Shown piece by piece: positions 29,595 to 31,204 of a DNA stretch of 31,204 bases (the first letter of the stretch is position 1; each line of letters begins with the position of its first letter). The notes under the pieces are model-generated. The model did no database searches, had not been told where the DNA came from, and saw nothing but the letters and a program-made list of their open reading frames with translations. The stretch comes from Haplomitrium mnioides. Its lineage: Eukaryota > Marchantiophyta > Haplomitriopsida > Calobryales. The stretch covers positions 1 through 31,204 of the forward strand of contig JBNGIS010038714.1 in assembly GCA_049999725.1 (NCBI GenBank), given 5' to 3'. A program made the translations under genes and the position numbers.

Positions 29595-29744
29595 TTTCTC
29601 CAAAATGTAAACTAGTAAAAATGGAGGGCAAAAATTTTACAAAAAAAAGTTCACAATGAATGAAAAGCACAAAATGGCTAAATGAAAAGAAATTTCAAAA
29701 ATCACGATGATAAGAAAACAAAAGTCAGAAAGTGAACTTGCGAC

Positions 29745-29765
29745 AATGGAAAGAAACTTTCCATT
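29745..29765. promoter_or_regulatory. Perfect palindrome in divergent promoter, outer copy
   Basis: AATGGAAAG-AAA-CTTTCCATT is the counterpart of 22436-22456, with identical arms and an inverted centre as expected for the opposite orientation. It ends 3 bases before the assembly gap. Confidence 0.55.
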
Positions 29766-29768
29766 GCC

Positions 29769-29868
29769 NNNNNNNNNNNNNNNNNNNNNNNNNNNNNNNN
29801 NNNNNNNNNNNNNNNNNNNNNNNNNNNNNNNNNNNNNNNNNNNNNNNNNNNNNNNNNNNNNNNNNNNN
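29769..29868. other. Assembly gap (100 N)
   Basis: Exactly 100 Ns replace part of the divergent intergenic region. Alignment of the flanks with the complete copy (22231 and 22457 side) suggests the missing stretch is nearer 200 bp, so the gap length is nominal. Confidence 0.95.
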
Positions 29869-29950
29869 TCTTTTGGGTATACCAATAGAAGTTGAGAATA
29901 TTTGTTAAAATAAATTACTTGAATTTCTTCTTTTTCATTGCTTTTTGTCA

Positions 29951-31204
29951 ATGACTAGAGTTTTCAAAGGCAAAAAGAGGTTAGAATTTCAATATTCATG
30001 TTCGCAGAAAAGTATTACTTTTGGTCGACAGCTTGAGATAGTTTCAAGTCATTGTTCCAAGGAGGTAAACATTGGAATACCTAAAGCATCAAGTATGATA
30101 GCAAGTATCTTGGGGGAAAAAATGGCAATTGTTGAATTATATAAGTTGAGAGAGGAAGATCAAACAAGTGAACCCTACACGCGTATAGGATCAATGATTG
30201 ACTCTATGCGCGCATAGGGTTAAGAAGTGAACCAAATTCACACATAGAATCAAGGAGTGAACAACTTGCACACAAATGATCAAAGAGAGAATCCAATGTG
30301 TGCATAAGATCCAAAATTCAACCTTTTGCATGCATTAGATCCTTATTGTCAATCAAATAGTCAAAGTTGAGTCTTTCTTTTGACTACTCCAACAGGTCAA
30401 TAGAAAGATGTTCAAGTCAGAATTTCCAAATGAATGTGGACCTTTCTTTGTCCTCATCACATGAAGACCATAATGTTCAAGATCCAAATATGTCTGTTCA
30501 AAACACAAAAAGCATAGAATTGATGAATTGTTTCAATTTTGGAGATGATTCGCTTTCACTAATGGCACCACTCAAACAACGAGTGACTTTAAATCAAGTT
30601 GGACCTCTGAACAAGATTGGAAAATCTCTTGGAAACCAAATTCATTTGGAAGAATCTTCAAACAACAATTTAGAAAATGATTCTAGCAAGGAGTTTGAAT
30701 CAACCAACATTTCATCAGAGCTATCGTCAAAAGCACCGATTATTTTACAAAAAACATTTTCTAATACTCAAGATATTGATGAAGATTTTGTTTCAACATA
30801 GTCCATTCTCCCAATCCTCAAGGTGGTCTACATTCATTGAAAACTTATTTTGAAGGAACAAACAATGTTATCAATGATGTTAAAAATCTCTAAGATGATG
30901 AATTATCTTTGATGGCTGGATTTTCCTACAGGCCAAATCAACTGGCAATACACAAGAACTCTTTGTTTGGGAAAAAACCCAAATGGATAAACACTTTATG
31001 TAAAAATTCTTTGCGAAAAGTCCATCATGACAAGAGCTTTGTCAAGAAAAATCTCGATCCAATATCAATTTCGAAATTGAGGATAATTTTATATTGTCAA
31101 AATAATTTTTTGTCATTGTGCAAGACAAATGTTCTTAAAACTGTGAGAGAAACATATTTTCAACAAAGCATGAAGAATCGATGTATCACATTGCAGTAGG
31201 GAAT
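29951..31204 (+). pseudogene. Gene D, outer copy, N-terminal part, continues past window
   Basis: ATG at 29951 reads MTRVFKGKKRLEFQYSCSQ, SITFGRQLEIVSSHC and ASSMIASILGEKMAIVE. Then follow the decapeptide array (30170-30348, one base short of six units, hence a frameshift), YSNRSIERCSSQNFQM, a Ser/Asp-rich acidic region (SSSHEDHNVQD; LEESSNNNLENDSSKE), DIDEDF, LMAGFSYRPN-like, CKNSLRKVHHDKSFVKKNL and LKTVRETYFQQSMKNR. At 31198 TAG replaces the Trp codon seen in copy 2 (LQ-W-RI). Acidic, low-complexity N-terminal sequence followed by a basic Cys-containing segment fits the N-terminal layout of TE proteins with a DUF7869-like core. The core itself would lie beyond the right edge. Confidence 0.65.
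30170..30348 (+). repeat. Decapeptide-coding 30-bp repeat, outer gene D
   Basis: The units read EPYTRIGSMI, then with one base lost -LYARIGLRS, EPNSHIESRS, EQLAHK-stop-SKR, ESNVCIRSKI and QPFACIRSLL. Unit order matches 21929-21750 one to one, including a stop-bearing fourth unit in both, so the array predates the split of the two copies. The second unit contains CTATGCGCGCATAG intact. Confidence 0.75.

Overview
The window looks like repeat-dominated nuclear DNA from a land plant. It is AT-rich, has GT-AG introns, Ty1/copia and Ty3/gypsy remnants, LTR-like repeats with TATA boxes and an assembly gap of 100 Ns. I favour a large-genome seed-free plant (moss, lycophyte or fern) on protein flavour, but cannot prove it. 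I see no intact host gene, rRNA, tRNA, CRISPR array or bacterial feature. Every coding region carries stops and/or frameshifts.

Left part (1-6850): a graveyard of retroelements. In order it holds the terminus of a TIR element (1-59), an LTR-like repeat (copy A), a LINE-like Cys/His domain (minus), a gypsy integrase piece (minus), LTR-like copy B with an abutting inverted copy, a gypsy-like gag piece, and a Ty1/copia element with no 5' LTR and with protease, RT and part of RNase H deleted (3145-6397). It ends with a gypsy integrase piece (minus) and a gypsy RT piece (plus) joined head to head.

Right part (6868-31204): several copies of one family that I read as an undescribed two-gene DNA transposon. 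Its best copy runs from about 17491 to 27296 (9.8 kb). Its ends are inverted copies of a terminal motif (CCGCTACTTTGAACC...). Inside, in order, are a left subterminal minisatellite, a minus-strand gene here called D (a protein with a DUF7869-like domain: LDNTTRENK, HTHDQINQMF), a divergent promoter with a perfect 21-bp palindrome, a plus-strand multi-exon gene here called B (unknown product with a basic nuclear-localisation-like segment), and a right subterminal minisatellite. This copy lies inside intron 2 of gene B of another, oppositely oriented copy. The outer exon 1-2 are at 29594-27451 and exon 3 at 17433-17296, both on the minus strand. The outer gene D starts at 29951 on the plus strand and runs off the window.

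A third copy starts at 6868 and carries a D pseudogene (14490-17290). It is itself split by a 6.07-kb derivative (about 8015-14083) that has the same two ends but unrelated cargo. Tandem units built on the palindrome ATGCGCGCAT occur in the termini, in the introns, and in frame in gene D, where six 30-bp units encode a decapeptide repeat (EPNARIGLRS-like).
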